The notes under the pieces were generated by a model. It had not been told where the DNA came from. It saw only the letters and a list, made by a program, of their open reading frames with translations, and ran no database searches. Source: Alphaproteobacteria bacterium (GTDB taxonomy: Bacteria > Pseudomonadota > Alphaproteobacteria > Sphingomonadales > Sphingomonadaceae). Taken from it: a stretch of 5,537 nt of DNA. The stretch's first letter is position 1, and each line of letters opens with the position of its first letter. Shown here piece after piece: positions 4,683-5,537 of the stretch. The translations under genes were made by a program, and so were the position numbers. Location of the stretch: positions 1 to 5,537 of the forward strand of contig JADCGM010000375.1 of the NCBI GenBank assembly GCA_020249025.1, read 5' to 3'.

Positions 4683-5537
4683 ATGACCGCGGTCATGCAA
4701 ATCGGAATCTATCTGCTCGCGGCCTTCGCCGCGCTGCTCGCCGTCACGGCCTCGGTCGAGCCGGCCTATGCCATCCATGCGCTGATCGTGATGCTCGCAG
4801 CACTTGCGGCGGTCGTGGTCACCGCCAAGCGGGTCCGCTTCGGCCCCAAGGGCGAGTGGCTGTTGCCCGACACGCCCACCGGCTACATGGACGATGTCGT
4901 CCGCGCCGGCGTTCTCGCCACCGTCTTCTGGGGTGTGATCGGCTTTACGGTCGGCGTCTTCGTCGCGCTGCAGATGGCCTTTCCCGCGCAGCTCAACATC
5001 GGCGAGTATCTGACCTTCGGGCGGCTGCGGCCGCTGCATACCTCGGCGGTGATCTTCGCCTTCGGCGGCAATGCGCTGATCTGCACGAGCCTTTACGTCG
5101 TGCAGCGCACCTGCCGCACGCGCCTCGCCTTCGGCAACCTCGCCTGGTTCGTGTTCTGGGGCTACCAGCTGTTCATCGTGCTGGCCGCGACCGGCTACGT
5201 CATGGGCGTCAGCCAGGGCCGCGAGTACGCCGAGCCCGAATGGTATGTCGACCTGTGGCTGACCGTCGTCTGGGTCGCCTACCTCGCGCTGTTCGTCGGC
5301 ACGCTCGTCAAGCGCTCCGAACCGCACATCTACGTCGCCAACTGGTTCTACCTGTCGTTCATCGTGACGATTGCGATGCTTCACGTCGTCAACAACCTCG
5401 CCGTCCCGGCGGGTCTCGGCGGCAAGAGCTACTCGGTCTTCTCGGGCGTGCAGGATGCGCTGACCCAGTGGTGGTACGGCCATAACGCGGTCGGCTTCTT
5501 CCTCACCGCCGGCTTCCTCGGGATGATGTATTACTTC
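4683..5537 (+). CDS. ccoN: cbb3-type cytochrome c oxidase subunit I (CcoN), N-terminal 285 residues, partial
   Basis: CcoN is the catalytic, multi-spanning inner-membrane subunit of the high-affinity cbb3 oxidase, carrying low-spin heme b and the heme b3-CuB centre that reduces oxygen. Visible landmarks are RLRPLHTSAVIFAFGGNAL with H119 as the low-spin heme ligand, WFYLSFIVTIAMLHVVNN, and QWWYGHNAVGFFLTAGFLG with H267 as a CuB ligand. Their spacing (148) closely matches that in Pseudomonas CcoN. Roughly half of a protein of about 550 residues is present; the remaining metal ligands lie past the edge. Two extra hydrophobic segments (about 6-24 and 29-47) precede the conserved core, making the N-terminus about 60 residues longer than in Pseudomonas. 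The ATG follows AGGGGA (4672-4677) with 5-nt spacing. ccoO, ccoQ and ccoP are expected downstream. The FNR site upstream points to low-oxygen induction. Confidence 0.95.
   Translation, partial: MTAVMQIGIYLLAAFAALLAVTASVEPAYAIHALIVMLAALAAVVVTAKRVRFGPKGEWLLPDTPTGYMDDVVRAGVLATVFWGVIGFTVGVFVALQMAFPAQLNIGEYLTFGRLRPLHTSAVIFAFGGNALICTSLYVVQRTCRTRLAFGNLAWFVFWGYQLFIVLAATGYVMGVSQGREYAEPEWYVDLWLTVVWVAYLALFVGTLVKRSEPHIYVANWFYLSFIVTIAMLHVVNNLAVPAGLGGKSYSVFSGVQDALTQWWYGHNAVGFFLTAGFLGMMYYF

Noticed and set aside
4611..5483. Long open frames on both strands overlapping ccoN
   Set aside because: The frame starting at 4683 gives an unmistakable CcoN; the others are low-complexity Arg/Asp/Gly-rich shadows.
1..5537. 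CRISPR arrays, tRNA or rRNA genes, insertion sequences, phage genes
   Set aside because: No spaced repeat array, tRNA-like fold, transposase or integrase motif, or terminal inverted repeats were seen.

Overview
The window is GC-rich, with strong G/C preference at third codon positions. Its gene content suggests a sphingomonad-type alphaproteobacterium: a DUF4402 secreted protein, an FnrL-type regulator, a cbb3 oxidase, and a candidate general-stress (EcfG) promoter. The taxonomic assignment is inferred from gene content only.

Layout. (1) Positions 1-1142, minus strand: an atypical SDR (YeeZ-like NAD(P)-binding protein). It is followed, with a 4-bp ATGA overlap, by the start of a molybdenum hydroxylase large subunit (CoxL/xanthine dehydrogenase family) that runs off the left edge. 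(2) Positions 1143-1458: a 316-bp divergent gap holding the most interesting signal. A plus-strand GGAAC-N17-GTT motif, matching the alphaproteobacterial EcfG promoter, is followed by two back-to-back hairpins. Each loop carries CCCCCC, and the second hairpin is long and terminator-like. I read this as a candidate small RNA of about 85-90 nt resembling the Caulobacter general-stress sRNA GsrN. (3) Positions 1459-2574, plus strand: a complete myo-inositol-1-phosphate synthase of the mycobacterial Ino1 type. (4) Positions 2656-3360, plus strand: an FNR/FnrL oxygen-sensing regulator with all four expected cluster cysteines and the FNR-type recognition helix. (5) Positions 3503-4027, plus strand: a small secreted DUF4402 protein. 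(6) Positions 4049-4531, minus strand: a hemerythrin-like HHE protein. (7) Positions 4683-5537, plus strand: the N-terminal half of CcoN, catalytic subunit of cbb3 cytochrome oxidase, cut by the right edge.

Functional links. Regions 4, 6 and 7 form a plausible low-oxygen module. A near-consensus FNR site (TTGACATTGATCAA) lies between the divergent hemerythrin and ccoN genes, placed so that the FNR-like protein encoded 1.2 kb away could control both. Region 2 may form a general-stress module with the Ino1 gene. The SDR/molybdoenzyme pair appears to be a separate operon.
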